DNA of 64,000 nt from Caulobacter sp. SLTY (GTDB lineage: Bacteria; Pseudomonadota; Alphaproteobacteria; Caulobacterales; Caulobacteraceae): contig NZ_JAAALA010000014.1 of the NCBI RefSeq assembly GCF_009905535.1, positions 39,334-103,333 on the forward strand, written 5' to 3'. Of the stretch, positions 9,246 to 17,911 are shown one piece after another; the stretch's first letter is position 1, and every line of letters starts with the position of its first letter. The notes beneath the pieces are model-generated. The model was not told the DNA's origin and made no database searches. It worked only from the letters and a program-made list of their open reading frames with translations. The translations under genes were made by a program, and so were the position numbers.

Positions 9246-10291
9246 AGTCCCAATCGCCGCGCCCGCCCGGCGATCGTCAGGGCCAGGCGTTCGGCGATCA
9301 GGCGGTCAGGACTGCCGGTCTGTTTGCAGGCCTTGTCGGCGGCCAGGATCTCCGGCTGCAGGGCGTCGATGTGGTCGAGGGTCCAGGCGCGGGCCTGGCG
9401 CAGGAATTCCCGCTCCTGCTTCCAGAACACGCCGCTGGCCTTGGCCGCCTCGGGCAGGCCCGCGCCGCTGGCCACCAGGGTCAGGGTTCGCCGCAATTTT
9501 CCCAGGTGCATGCCCATGGCGCGGACCGCCGGCGGGCCGGCCTCGCCCTCGGCGGCGGCGCGGGCCAGGCCCGCCTGGGCGGCGGCCAGCCGTCCTCCGA
9601 AGGCGTCATTGGCGGCTTCGAACAGCGAGGCCTCCGGCTCGACCCCCAGGAACTCCTCCAACTCGGCGGCGGTGACCTGCCGGCCGCTGCCGGGACCGAT
9701 CCACAGGATCAGCCGCTCGATCTCCTGGCGGGCGACCCCCCGCTCCTTGGGCATGCGCGAGGCGAAGAGATCGAGCGCCGCCGAATCCAGGCTGACCTTG
9801 TCGGCGCCCAAGGCCTCGCGGGCCATGCGGGCGACGTCGCCCTGCTCGTCCTCGTAGCAGGGGATGGCGGCGCAGGCGGCCGCCTTCTCCGCCGCCTTGC
9901 GCAGCGCCGAGTCGCGGCCCAGGGCGCCGGCCTCGACGATCAGGAAGGCATCGGGGTTGAGCTTGCCTTCCGAATGGGCGGCCAGGGCTTCGGCGGCGGT
10001 CTTGTCGGGCGCCGTGCGCTCCCCGGTCAGCCGCACCCGGATCAGCCGCCGGCCGCCGATCATCGAGAGGGCGGTCAGCTCCTCCTCCAGCCGGCCGGCC
10101 TGGTCGAGGTCGGTCTCGGTCAGCATGGCGACGTTGAAGGGATCGTTGAGGTCCGGCGTGATCCGCTTGGCCAGTGCATCAGCCCGTTCCCGAACTCCGC
10201 CGCGGTCGCGGCCGTAGAGCAACACGGCGCGGATGTTGTCCGGCGGGCCTTTCAGGATGCGGTCGACGTCGGGGCGTTTGGAGACGATCAT
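9242..10291 (-). CDS. holA: DNA polymerase III subunit delta
   Basis: A 349-residue protein with the clamp-loader delta architecture. The N-terminal domain opens with RPDVDRILKGPPDNIRAVLL and YGRDRGGVRERADAL, the degenerate P-loop position of this subunit. A RecA-like fold and a C-terminal helical collar (EREFLRQARAW ... ALTIAGRARRLGL) follow. Delta opens the beta sliding clamp for loading at primed DNA. In Caulobacterales holA normally follows lptE in a leuS-lptE-holA run. Here lptE and holA are 1.1 kb apart and separated by a divergent tetR/thioesterase pair. Confidence 0.9.
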   Translation of the reverse strand: MIVSKRPDVDRILKGPPDNIRAVLLYGRDRGGVRERADALAKRITPDLNDPFNVAMLTETDLDQAGRLEEELTALSMIGGRRLIRVRLTGERTAPDKTAAEALAAHSEGKLNPDAFLIVEAGALGRDSALRKAAEKAAACAAIPCYEDEQGDVARMAREALGADKVSLDSAALDLFASRMPKERGVARQEIERLILWIGPGSGRQVTAAELEEFLGVEPEASLFEAANDAFGGRLAAAQAGLARAAAEGEAGPPAVRAMGMHLGKLRRTLTLVASGAGLPEAAKASGVFWKQEREFLRQARAWTLDHIDALQPEILAADKACKQTGSPDRLIAERLALTIAGRARRLGL

Positions 10292-10303
10292 CTGATCGCC
10301 AAC

Positions 10304-10894
10304 CTACTGGCTTTGGCGCCGAAGGCCCAGATAGGCGCGGCCCAATCGCACCAGTTCATCCTCCAGTTCCTGTGAATGCAGGAAGGGCTGGTCCTCCAGC
10401 ACCGCCGCCCGCATGGCCCCGTGGATCGCGCGGGAGAGGACGAACCGCTGGACGGGGGTTAGGGGCCGGCCCTCGGCGTCCAGGACCGGCGGCAGACGGT
10501 CGAAGCCGGCCGCCAGGGCCTTGGGATCGCTGATCGCCAGCTGGGCGCGGACTGCCGCCCGGCGGGCCACGCGGCGGCCGTCGAAGGCGCGGAGAAAGGC
10601 GCGGATCATCGTCCGGTCGGCGGCCTGACCGTCTGCGCCAGCGGGGGCGGCCTCATCGATCCTGGCCTGTTCCCGCTGGGACATGGCCACGAGGATGGCC
10701 TGCTTGTCGGGGAAGTAGCGGTAGATGGCGCCGATGCTGACCCCGGCCCGTTCGGCGATGGCGTTGGTGTTGAAGGCCGCCTCGCCGCCCGACTCCAAAA
10801 TCTGAGCCGCCGCCTCGAGGATCGCCTCGACACAGGCCTGGGCGCGGGCCTGACGGGGGACAACGCGCCGCACGGCGGGGGTTTGGTCGGTCAT
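10304..10894 (-). CDS. TetR/AcrR-family transcriptional regulator
   Basis: I choose the ATG at 10894 (MTDQTPAV, 196 residues); upstream in-frame codons at 10942 and 11032 would run through the palindrome at 10929. The N-terminal DNA-binding domain is clear: AILEAAAQILESGGEAAFNT, then AERAGVSIGAIYRYFPDKQA, the TetR helix-turn-helix. The C-terminal ligand domain is short and Arg-rich. The regulator is divergent from a hotdog thioesterase gene. The 83-base gap contains one perfect palindrome, which it probably binds to control both genes. The ligand may be an acyl-CoA or aromatic thioester, by inference from the neighbour. Twelve bases separate it from holA downstream, so holA may be read from this transcript. 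Confidence 0.88.
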   Translation of the reverse strand: MTDQTPAVRRVVPRQARAQACVEAILEAAAQILESGGEAAFNTNAIAERAGVSIGAIYRYFPDKQAILVAMSQREQARIDEAAPAGADGQAADRTMIRAFLRAFDGRRVARRAAVRAQLAISDPKALAAGFDRLPPVLDAEGRPLTPVQRFVLSRAIHGAMRAAVLEDQPFLHSQELEDELVRLGRAYLGLRRQSQ

Positions 10895-10928
10895 CGGTCC
10901 GAACGGGCAAAGCTGAGTAGCCAAAAGG

Positions 10929-10941
10929 TGAGCATTGCTCA
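10929..10941. promoter_or_regulatory. probable TetR operator between divergent genes
   Basis: TGAGCA-T-TGCTCA is a perfect 13-base palindrome placed 35 bases before the tetR start and 37 bases before the thioesterase start. Position and symmetry fit an autoregulatory TetR-type operator. Confidence 0.65.
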
Positions 10942-10977
10942 TCTTTATGGCCTCGCCAACGGCTTGAGGATCGCCGC

Positions 10978-11412
10978 ATGACCTGGGCCACCGACCGTCT
11001 GGATGCTCTCGTCGCCGGCGGCTCTGAACCACCGTCGGTCGTCAGGACCTTGAAGCTCGGCCTGCTCGACGCCTGGGGCGAGGGGTGGATCCGCAAGACC
11101 TGGTGGCCCTCACCCGATCTCGAGAACGCCGATGGCACAATGTTCGGCGGTTACCTGGCGGCCCTGGCCGACCAGGCGTTGGCCTTTGCCGCGATGACCG
11201 TGGTCAGCGACGAACAGGCCTATCGGACGATCAACCTGCAGCTCAACTTCGTGCGGGTGACGCGCCTGGTCCCGCTGAACATCGACGCCCGGGTGGTGGC
11301 GGTGACCCGGCAGGTGATCACCGTGCGGGCCGAGTTCCGCCGCGAGGATGGCCAGCTGGTCGCCGAGGCGACGGCGCAGCAGTTTCTGATGCCCTTCCCG
11401 ACGGCCGCTTAG
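10978..11412 (+). CDS. PaaI-type hotdog-fold thioesterase
   Basis: A 144-residue protein with the hotdog core (DGTMFGGYLAALADQALAF, then INLQLNFVRVTRL and ARVVAVTRQVITVRAEF). The DGTMFGG loop corresponds to the catalytic HGG loop of the PaaI/YigI group, with Phe in place of His. These enzymes cleave acyl- or aryl-CoA thioesters in the cytosol. It is divergent from the TetR gene and probably controlled by it. The stop overlaps the convergent lptE stop by 4 bases. Confidence 0.82.
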   Translation: MTWATDRLDALVAGGSEPPSVVRTLKLGLLDAWGEGWIRKTWWPSPDLENADGTMFGGYLAALADQALAFAAMTVVSDEQAYRTINLQLNFVRVTRLVPLNIDARVVAVTRQVITVRAEFRREDGQLVAEATAQQFLMPFPTAA

Positions 11413-11903
11413 CCGTTTCGCTTCAGCATCCAGACGGCCAGATCCATCTGGATCTTCCGCGCCAGCTCGTCGGCCACCTTCTGCTCGGCGTCCTGCTGGG
11501 CGCTGATGGCGGCATAGGGCTGGTCGGCGCGGTCGAAGGTGACCTCGGCGTAGCTGACGCCCTGCGTCGCGGTCGAGCCGTCGGCGCGGCTGATCAGCTT
11601 CCAGTTGGCGGTGACCACATATTCGTAGCGGCTGGCCACCCCGTCGGGGCGGCGGCCGCGCGGGATGCGGCTTTCCTTGAGCACCAGCTCCAGCCGCCAC
11701 TCGGCCGGGCGACCGTCGCGGGCCAGGGCGTCGTCGAGCGATTCGCGCAGCAGGGCGCCGGCGCGGCCCTCCGGGGCGATGGTCTCGATGGCCGACAGGC
11801 CGGGGGAGACCCCCGGCGCGGCGTACAGCGGGGTGAACCCGCAGCCGCCCAGCGGCAGGGCCAGGGCCCCGAGAAGCACGAGAAGAGCTGCAGGTCGGAT
11901 CAT
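11409..11903 (-). CDS. lptE: LPS-assembly lipoprotein LptE
   Basis: A 164-residue lipoprotein. The signal peptide ends in GGCGFTPLYAAPG, the lipobox plus the conserved GFxPLY start of alphaproteobacterial LptE. The rest alternates beta strands and one helix, and includes ASRYEYVVTANW and DELARKIQMDLAVWML. LptE plugs the LptD barrel in the outer membrane and helps insert lipopolysaccharide. Its ATG overlaps the leuS stop by one base, so it is translationally coupled to leuS, the usual arrangement in this group. Confidence 0.87.
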   Translation of the reverse strand: MIRPAALLVLLGALALPLGGCGFTPLYAAPGVSPGLSAIETIAPEGRAGALLRESLDDALARDGRPAEWRLELVLKESRIPRGRRPDGVASRYEYVVTANWKLISRADGSTATQGVSYAEVTFDRADQPYAAISAQQDAEQKVADELARKIQMDLAVWMLKRNG

Positions 11904-14485
11904 CAGTTGGCCACGATGTTGACGATGCGGTCCTGGACCACGATCACCTTGCGAACGGTCAGGCCGGCAAGATGAGCCGAAACGCCGGCGTCCGCCAGGG
12001 CCAGCGCCTCGACATCGGCGCTGGCGGCGCCTTTGGGGGCCACCACCTCGCCGCGGCGCTTGCCGTTGATCTGCACCGGCAGGGTGACCTCGTTGTCGGC
12101 GGCCAGGGCCGGGTCGGCCTTGGGCCAGGCGGCGTTGACCACCATGCCCTCGCCGCCCAGGCGCTCCCAGCAGGCCTCGGCCAGGTGGGGGGTGAAGGGG
12201 GCGATCAGCCGGGCCAGGACGTCCAGCGCCTCGGCCCGCGCCGCCTGCACGCCCGCGGAGGCGTCGGCGGCCGGATAGGCTTTGAGGATGTTCAGGAACT
12301 CGTACAGCTTTGCCACGCCGGTGTTGAAACGGAACCGCTCGATGGAGTCGGTCACCGGCCCGATCAGCTTGTGGGTGGCCTTACGCAGCTCGGTCGCCGC
12401 GGCGTCCGCCGGATCGAAGACCGGCGCGGGACCCTCCGGCTGAGCATCGAACTCGGCCCAGACGCGGTGCACGAAGCGGCCGGAGCCCTCGACCCCGGCA
12501 TTGGTCCACTCGACGTCCCGCTCGGGCGGGCTGTCGCTCATCACGAACAGGCGGGCGGCGTCGACGCCGTAGGTCTCGAAGATGCCTTCGGGCGCGACGA
12601 CGTTCTTCTTGGACTTCGACATCTTCTCGATGTCGCCGATGACCAGAGGCTCGCCGCTGACCTTCATCCGCGCTTGGCGCGCGCCGTCCACGGTGACGAA
12701 GTCGACGGTTGCGGGCTCCACCCAGTCACCCTCAGCAGTCTTGTAGGTCTCGTGTGTGACCATGCCTTGGGTGAACAGCCCGGCGAAGGGCTCGGCCACG
12801 CTCAGCATCCCCTGGTCTTTCAGAGCGCGGGTGATGAAGCGGGCGTAGAGCAGGTGCAGCACCGCGTGCTCGACCCCGCCGATGTACTGGTCGACCGCCA
12901 TCCACTTGTCGGCGGCGGCCTTGTCGATCGGCTCGGCCGCATGCGGATTGGCGAAGCGAGCGAAGTACCAGCTCGAGTCCACGAAGGTGTCCAGCGTGTC
13001 GGTCTCGCGTTGCGCATCGGCGCCGCAGGACGGGCACTTCACATGCTTCCAGGTCGGATGACGCAGCAGCGGATTGCCGGGAACGTCGAAGGTGACGTCC
13101 TCGGGCAGCACCACGGGCAGCTGGTCGTCCGGCACGGGGACCGGTCCACAGGCCTGGCAATGGATGATCGGGATCGGGCAGCCCCAGTAGCGCTGGCGAG
13201 ACACGCCCCAGTCGCGCAAGCGATAGACGGTGGCGCCCTGGCCTTGGCCCTGGGCTTCGACACGGCTGACGGCGGCGGCCTTGGCCTGCTCCACCGTCAT
13301 CCCGTCCATGAAGTCGGAGTTGAAGATCTTCCCCGGGCCGACATAGGCCTCCGACCCGACCATGAAGGTGGCCGGGTGGGCGTCGGAGGGCAGCACCACC
13401 GGCTTGACCGGCAGGTGGTACTTGCGGGCGAAGTCCAGGTCGCGCTGGTCGTGGGCCGGGCAGCCGAAAATGGCGCCCGTGCCGTAGTCCATCAGCACGA
13501 AGTTGGCGATCCAGACCGGCAGCTTCCAGTCCGGGTCGAAGGGGTGAACCACGCTCAGGCCGGTATCCAGCCCCAGCTTCTCCCCGGCCTCGATCTCAAC
13601 CTCGCTGGTGCCACCCGCGCGGCACTGCTTGATGAAGTCTGCGACCTTGGGATCGGCCGACAGCTGTTCGGCCAGCGGGTGGTCCGGGGCGATGGCCAGG
13701 AAGCTGGCGCCGTACAGGGTGTCGGGACGGGTGGTGTAGACCTCCAGCCCGCCTTCCAGGCCGGCCGGCGCAACGCCATCGAACGCCCAGGTCATCCGCA
13801 GGCCCTGGCTGCGGCCGATCCAGTTTTCCTGCATCGTCCGGACCTTCTCAGGCCAGCGGTCCAGGGTGCTCAATCCCTCGATCAGCTCGTCGGCATAGTC
13901 GGTAATGCGCAGGAACCACTGGGTCAGCTTGCGCTTCTCGACCGTCGCGCCCGAGCGCCAGCCCTTGCCGTCGATGACCTGCTCGTTCGCCAGCACGGTC
14001 ATGTCGACCGGATCCCAGTTCACCGTCGCCTCGCGGCGATAGACCAGGCCACTGTCCAGCAGCTTCAGGAACCAGCGCTGCTGCTGGCCATAGTACTCGG
14101 GATCGCAGGTGGCGAACTCGCGCGACCAGTCGATGCTGGTGCCCAGCACCTTGAACGGCTCGCGCATGGCCGCGATGTTGTCATAGGTCCAGCCCTTGGG
14201 GTGGACGCCGCGCTCCATGGCCGCGTTCTCGGCCGGCATGCCGAAGGCGTCCCAGCCCATCGGGTGCAGCACCGCATGGCCCTGCGCCCGCTTATAACGG
14301 GCCACCACGTCGCCCATGGTGTAGTTGCGCACATGCCCCATGTGCATCCGCCCGGACGGATAGGGGAACATCTCCAGGACATAGAACTTGGGGCGCGGGT
14401 CGTCGTCAGCCGTGCGGAACACATCGGCGTCGGCCCAGGCTTTGCGCCACCTGGGCTCGGTTTCCTTGGGATTGTAGCGAGCCAT
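11903..14485 (-). CDS. leuS: leucyl-tRNA synthetase
   Basis: An 860-residue class I synthetase, full length. The catalytic signatures are [12 protein letters not shown] (HIGH form, about residues 41-52) and KMSKSKK near residue 620. Between them lie the CP1 editing domain ([20 protein letters not shown]) and a zinc-knuckle-like pair of motifs (CQACG, CPSCG). The C-terminal domain ends with [13 protein letters not shown] and [11 protein letters not shown], as in bacterial LeuRS. It charges tRNA-Leu and hydrolyses mischarged products. It is the first gene of leuS-lptE. Confidence 0.97.
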   Translation of the reverse strand: MARYNPKETEPRWRKAWADADVFRTADDDPRPKFYVLEMFPYPSGRMHMGHVRNYTMGDVVARYKRAQGHAVLHPMGWDAFGMPAENAAMERGVHPKGWTYDNIAAMREPFKVLGTSIDWSREFATCDPEYYGQQQRWFLKLLDSGLVYRREATVNWDPVDMTVLANEQVIDGKGWRSGATVEKRKLTQWFLRITDYADELIEGLSTLDRWPEKVRTMQENWIGRSQGLRMTWAFDGVAPAGLEGGLEVYTTRPDTLYGASFLAIAPDHPLAEQLSADPKVADFIKQCRAGGTSEVEIEAGEKLGLDTGLSVVHPFDPDWKLPVWIANFVLMDYGTGAIFGCPAHDQRDLDFARKYHLPVKPVVLPSDAHPATFMVGSEAYVGPGKIFNSDFMDGMTVEQAKAAAVSRVEAQGQGQGATVYRLRDWGVSRQRYWGCPIPIIHCQACGPVPVPDDQLPVVLPEDVTFDVPGNPLLRHPTWKHVKCPSCGADAQRETDTLDTFVDSSWYFARFANPHAAEPIDKAAADKWMAVDQYIGGVEHAVLHLLYARFITRALKDQGMLSVAEPFAGLFTQGMVTHETYKTAEGDWVEPATVDFVTVDGARQARMKVSGEPLVIGDIEKMSKSKKNVVAPEGIFETYGVDAARLFVMSDSPPERDVEWTNAGVEGSGRFVHRVWAEFDAQPEGPAPVFDPADAAATELRKATHKLIGPVTDSIERFRFNTGVAKLYEFLNILKAYPAADASAGVQAARAEALDVLARLIAPFTPHLAEACWERLGGEGMVVNAAWPKADPALAADNEVTLPVQINGKRRGEVVAPKGAASADVEALALADAGVSAHLAGLTVRKVIVVQDRIVNIVAN

Positions 14486-14553
14486 GGCCGGTCTTTAGGG
14501 CGGCGGGGAACGGGGGGCAATCCTCCCCCTGCGCCCACGGAGAAGGCTAGCGT

Positions 14554-15048
14554 CTACTCTTCGCCGATGTTGGCAAGTCGAAGCTTGCGGGCGCGGTCGA
14601 GGATGGCGTTTTCCATGTCCACCTCGGTCTGGGCCGCCGTCGGGGCGTCGACCCAGGTTCCGCCCTGGTTGACCTGCTTGAAGACGGTCACGTTCAGGGC
14701 GTCGGCGCGCAGGCGGGTGTCGAGGATGTAGGCCGTGGCCTTGAACCGCTCGTTGGGGGTCTGCGGGTCGGTGTACCAGTCGGTGATGATCACGCCGCCG
14801 TAGGGGTCGGCCGAGGCCAGGGGCATGAACTTCAGCACGTCGAGGCTGGCGCGCCAAAGGTAGCTGTTGACGCCGATCTCCGTGCCCTTGGGGGCCTTCT
14901 TGCCGCCACCGATGCCCAGGAAGCCGCCGTTGCCGTCCTTGACCTGCTTGGGGCCGCTCGAGCCACAGGCCGCCAGGGCCCCCGCCAGAACCACCACCGC
15001 GCCCAACCTGAACGCCCCGCGCGCAAACCGCATGCCGTATCGCTCCAA
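14554..15048 (-). CDS. DUF3576 lipoprotein
   Basis: A 164-residue protein. An Arg-rich start and hydrophobic stretch (LGAVVVLAGALAAC) end in a lipobox, so it is an outer-membrane or periplasmic lipoprotein. The mature part contains the DUF3576 core IGVNSYLWRASLDVLKFMPL and YGGVIITDWYTDPQTPNERF. The family is restricted mainly to alphaproteobacteria and has no defined function. It lies 68 bases upstream of leuS on the same strand. Its position next to leuS-lptE, an envelope-linked cluster, may hint at an envelope role; this is inference only. Confidence 0.85.
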   Translation of the reverse strand: MERYGMRFARGAFRLGAVVVLAGALAACGSSGPKQVKDGNGGFLGIGGGKKAPKGTEIGVNSYLWRASLDVLKFMPLASADPYGGVIITDWYTDPQTPNERFKATAYILDTRLRADALNVTVFKQVNQGGTWVDAPTAAQTEVDMENAILDRARKLRLANIGEE

Positions 15049-15371
15049 ATCGCCGCGCCGGTCCTCTTAAGGACGGCGCAAACCCTTCCAGATCGGGAAG
15101 GTGTCGCCAAGAGTTGCAGCGCAATTGCGGCGAACAGGCGTCCCACCCCCACGCATTTACGCTTCGGCGTTGCGTCTACATCATGGCCGCCGCCGGTCCA
15201 ATGCCGAATCTCGTGGCCTTCCCGCCACAGGCGAGATGGGAATCGATCCGTGTTCACCAAGCCGCGTTGACCCAAAGTCGCCCAGATCGCTTATATAGTG
15301 GGAAGAGGAGCTGACGGCCTGGCCCCCAGGCGGACAAGTTCAGCTTGGGGCAGGGCTTTTTAGAGCAGGTT
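15049..15371. other. 323-base intergenic region between DUF3576 and ntrZ genes
   Basis: The region holds the divergent promoters of the two flanking genes. A sigma-70-like promoter for ntrZ is at 15267-15297. An AACCCTTCCAGATCGGGAAGG stretch near 15079-15099 could form a weak stem. No open frame with a credible ribosome site is visible. Confidence 0.6.
15267..15297 (+). promoter_or_regulatory. sigma-70-like promoter of the ntrZ-like gene
   Basis: TTGACC at 15267-15272 and TATATA at 15292-15297 are separated by 19 bases. This would place the transcript start near 15304, giving a GC-rich leader of about 70 bases. Confidence 0.45.
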
Positions 15372-15776
15372 ATGAGCAAGGCGCTTTACATGGCGGCGGC
15401 AACCGCGCTGATCCTCGTTGGATCGGCCGGGACGGCGCATGCCCAACAGAAGCCCCAGGCCAAGCCCGGCGAAGAGTTCCGCGTGCGCGGCGACTTCGAC
15501 CTCCGCGACCGCAGCCTTGGCCCCAACCGCTCCGACCGCAGCCTGCAGTTCGACGCCAAGACGGGCAAATGGGGCGTCAAGGTCGGCCTCGGCTCTCCCG
15601 TCGGCCGCGAAGCCGACGCCAAGGACCTGGAAGCCGGCGCCTACTTCAAGGTCACCCCGAGCCTCCGTGTCGGCGGGGCCGTCGGCTTGGCTTCCGAGCG
15701 CGACAACCCGGTTCGCCGCCCCAACGAGCGCGATGAAGCGCCCCGGGTCCGGCTGGAAACGACCTTCAAGTTCTGA
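15372..15776 (+). CDS. ntrZ: NtrZ-like periplasmic regulatory protein
   Basis: The ATG at 15372 is preceded by GAGCAGG; an upstream in-frame codon at 15345 would add nine poorly fitting residues before the signal peptide. The 134-residue product has a clear signal peptide ending AGTAHA-QQKP. The mature part has the look of a small beta-rich protein: RSLQFDAKTGKWGVKVGLGS, then DLEAGAYFKVTPSLRVGGAV, ending in RVRLETTFKF. This pattern matches NtrZ of Caulobacter, a periplasmic protein that restrains the kinase activity of NtrY. The assignment rests on recalled family resemblance. The alternative is an unnamed periplasmic barrel-like protein. NtrY and NtrX are not in the window. Confidence 0.7.
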   Translation: MSKALYMAAATALILVGSAGTAHAQQKPQAKPGEEFRVRGDFDLRDRSLGPNRSDRSLQFDAKTGKWGVKVGLGSPVGREADAKDLEAGAYFKVTPSLRVGGAVGLASERDNPVRRPNERDEAPRVRLETTFKF

Positions 15777-15802
15777 TCCCCTCAGGGACACCGCACACTT
15801 TC

Positions 15803-15939
15803 CGTCATCCCGGAAGGCCGCGAAGCGGACTATCCGGGACCCAGGAGTGCGTGATCTCGCTATCCAACACAGCTTTGCGGCAGGTGACCTGCCACCCCTG
15901 GGTCCCGGATAAGCGCTGCGCGCTTTCCGGAATGACGGG
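15803..15939. repeat. inverted pair of REP-like repeats
   Basis: Copy 1 (15803-15849, + orientation) and copy 2 (15893-15939, - orientation) share the pattern CGTCATYCCGGAA ... TATCCGGGACCCAGG with a variable centre that is itself palindromic (GCCGCGAAGCGG; GCGCGCAGCGC). They face each other across 43 bases in the ntrZ-hydrolase gap, so a transcript from either strand could fold into a long hairpin. Both flanking genes converge here, the usual site for such elements. Confidence 0.8.
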
Positions 15940-15942
15940 ATA

Positions 15943-16893
15943 TCAGGACGGCCAACTCGCCAGCAGCGCCCTCAGCGCGGCCGCTGTCGCCAGCGGCTGA
16001 TCGATCATCACGTGATGGTCGGCGTCGGGGATGGAGAACTTGACGATATCGTCCGGCAGTTCGCGCAACATGAAGGCCTTGGTGGCCGGGTACATCAGTT
16101 TCGACCGCTCGCCCCAAACCAGGGCCACGGGGCAGTTCACCTGGCTGAGCAGCTCGCCCAGGGCCGGCATGGTGAAATTGTGCCAGAGTTCCGGATCGAA
16201 TTTCCAGGTCCAACCCACTCCCGAGCCGTCGGGCATCGGCGCCTGGCGGAGCGCCTTGCGGGCGATCCAATCGGCGACGAAATCGTTCTCGCAGGCTTGC
16301 GGCGGGGCCAGGCGAAAGCGGGCCAGGGCGCTGGGCAGATCGGCATAGACCTTGTTGGGGCCGTTTCGCCGGGGCGGGCCGTTCCACTGATGCTCCGGCG
16401 GATGGATGGTCGAATCCAGCATGACGACGCCGGCCAGCCGGTCACCGTTGTGGACGGCCGTGTAGAGGGTCGGAAAGCCTCCGAAGCTGTGGCCGACCAC
16501 CCGGGTCTTGCCGCCGTCGGCCTCCAGCTGGGCGGCCTCGATGGCGCCCAGGATCTCGGCCATGAAGATTTCGGCGCTGTACCTGGGGCGCCAGTCGCTG
16601 TCGCCCATGCCCGACCAGCTGATCGCCGCCACCCGGTAGTCCTCGCTGAGCAGGGGGGCGATGAAGCTCCACCAGTCGGCGTGTGCGCCGTTGCCGTGCA
16701 GCAGCAGCAGGCCGGGCTTGCCCACTTCGCCCCAGGTCAGCAGTTCGATACTGGCGCCCAGCACCTCGAACCGGCTGCGCTCGGGCTCAACCGCCAGGGC
16801 GGCCGTGAACCAGGCCGGGGCCGGCGGGGTCTCGCCGTTGTAGGGGGCCAGGGGCGGAGGATGCTCCGGCCAGGCGCCGGGACCGTCAGCCAC
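15943..16893 (-). CDS. alpha/beta-fold hydrolase
   Basis: A 316-residue hydrolase. The oxyanion region [14 protein letters not shown], the nucleophile elbow VVGHSFGG (Ser136) and a C-terminal His in [11 protein letters not shown] give the expected catalytic set; the acid is probably in the VWGERSKL strand-loop region. A cap domain lies at about residues 160-230. The substrate is unknown. The GTG start overlaps the upstream thioesterase stop by 8 bases, so the pair is co-translated. Both could act on ester or thioester substrates of one pathway. Confidence 0.85.
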   Translation of the reverse strand: MADGPGAWPEHPPPLAPYNGETPPAPAWFTAALAVEPERSRFEVLGASIELLTWGEVGKPGLLLLHGNGAHADWWSFIAPLLSEDYRVAAISWSGMGDSDWRPRYSAEIFMAEILGAIEAAQLEADGGKTRVVGHSFGGFPTLYTAVHNGDRLAGVVMLDSTIHPPEHQWNGPPRRNGPNKVYADLPSALARFRLAPPQACENDFVADWIARKALRQAPMPDGSGVGWTWKFDPELWHNFTMPALGELLSQVNCPVALVWGERSKLMYPATKAFMLRELPDDIVKFSIPDADHHVMIDQPLATAAALRALLASWPS

Positions 16894-17368
16894 GGGCCGT
16901 CTCCATTTCCACGAACGCCTTCTCGCCGGGCCGCGGCGGGCGCGGGCCGATGGCCTTGAAAATCCCCGTGCCGGTCATGATCACCCGGTCGCCGGCCCAG
17001 ATGCGGCCGCGAACGGTGAAGACATCGTCCTCTTCGGCTACCAACTCGGCCCGACCCTCGATCCATTCGCCCAGCTTGGCGCCCGACAGGAAGTCGCAGG
17101 TCAGCCGCACGGTGACCCAGTAGTGGCTGCGCGCCACGCTGATCACCCGCCCCCAGGCCATGTCGGCAAAGCTCATCAGCATGCCGCCGTGGCAGTTGGC
17201 CATGCCGTTGGTGTGGTGTTCCTCGACCCGGAAGGCCAGGGTGGCGCCGGTGTCGTCATGCTTTTCGTAAAGCGGTCCGATCTGGCGGCCGAACCCTCGG
17301 GTCCAGTTGAGGATGGAGTATCCCGGTGGGATATCGGCCGTCTGGGCCTCGGTCAGATCATCGGACAT
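16886..17368 (-). CDS. PaaI-family hotdog thioesterase
   Basis: A 160-residue single-hotdog protein with [20 protein letters not shown], the HGG loop of the PaaI group, followed by [20 protein letters not shown]. Such enzymes hydrolyse CoA thioesters as dimers or tetramers. It precedes the alpha/beta hydrolase with an 8-base overlap. The gene is divergent from the DoxX-like gene at 17441. It is not closely similar to the thioesterase at 10978. Confidence 0.86.
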   Translation of the reverse strand: MSDDLTEAQTADIPPGYSILNWTRGFGRQIGPLYEKHDDTGATLAFRVEEHHTNGMANCHGGMLMSFADMAWGRVISVARSHYWVTVRLTCDFLSGAKLGEWIEGRAELVAEEDDVFTVRGRIWAGDRVIMTGTGIFKAIGPRPPRPGEKAFVEMETARG

Positions 17369-17440
17369 GACCTAAGCCTAACAAGCGTTTGAATGCGGCG
17401 GAAGCGGCAACTAAGGCTAACCGATGGTCGCTTTGGAAAC

Positions 17441-17824
17441 ATGAGCCGCGCCCGCGTCATCGCCTGCTGGATCCTTGGGCCGGCCTATGCCGCCTTCGGG
17501 GTGCTGCACCTCGTGGAAACGCCGGCCTTTCTGCCGATCATGCCGCCCTGGGTTCCGTATCCGGTGTTGGCGGTGCAGCTGACCGGCCTGGCCGAGATCG
17601 CCGGCGGCCTTGGCCTCCTGATCCCCGGGTTGCGGCGGTGGGCGGGCCTGGGGCTGGCGCTGTATGCGGTCGGGGTGTTTCCCGCCAACCTGCACCACGC
17701 CTTCAACGGCGTGCACGTGCCGGGCCTGCCGGACAGCTGGTGGTATCACGCGCCCCGTCTGGCGTTCCAGCCGGTGCTGGTCGTCCTGGCCCTGTGGGTC
17801 GGCGGATGGCTGAAGAGGCGGTGA
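17441..17824 (+). CDS. DoxX-like small membrane protein
   Basis: A 127-residue protein starting at MSRARVIACW (ATG 17441). It has four hydrophobic helices. The pattern of the DoxX/DoxD group is visible: YAAFGVLHLVETPAF, GLAEIAGGLGLLIPGLRRWAG, ANLHHAFNGVHVPGLPDSWW and a final helix. The upstream part of the frame is Arg-rich and lacks a ribosome site. The function of bacterial DoxX-like proteins is mostly unknown; some pair with redox proteins. Another MFS-type carrier follows 87 bases later on the same strand. Confidence 0.75.
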   Translation: MSRARVIACWILGPAYAAFGVLHLVETPAFLPIMPPWVPYPVLAVQLTGLAEIAGGLGLLIPGLRRWAGLGLALYAVGVFPANLHHAFNGVHVPGLPDSWWYHAPRLAFQPVLVVLALWVGGWLKRR

Positions 17825-17911
17825 AACCCGGGCATTTCCTGCCGCCACGTCACCCTTGCCTCGCCCCACCGGCGGCCTCAACCTGACGGCAAAATACAAG
17901 GGGAGACGTCG

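Noticed and set aside
11972..14731. Long + strand frame (about 900 codons) opposite leuS
   Set aside because: It is antisense to a certain synthetase gene, with composition (Gly, His, Gln, Val, Arg rich) typical of antisense reading in GC-rich DNA.
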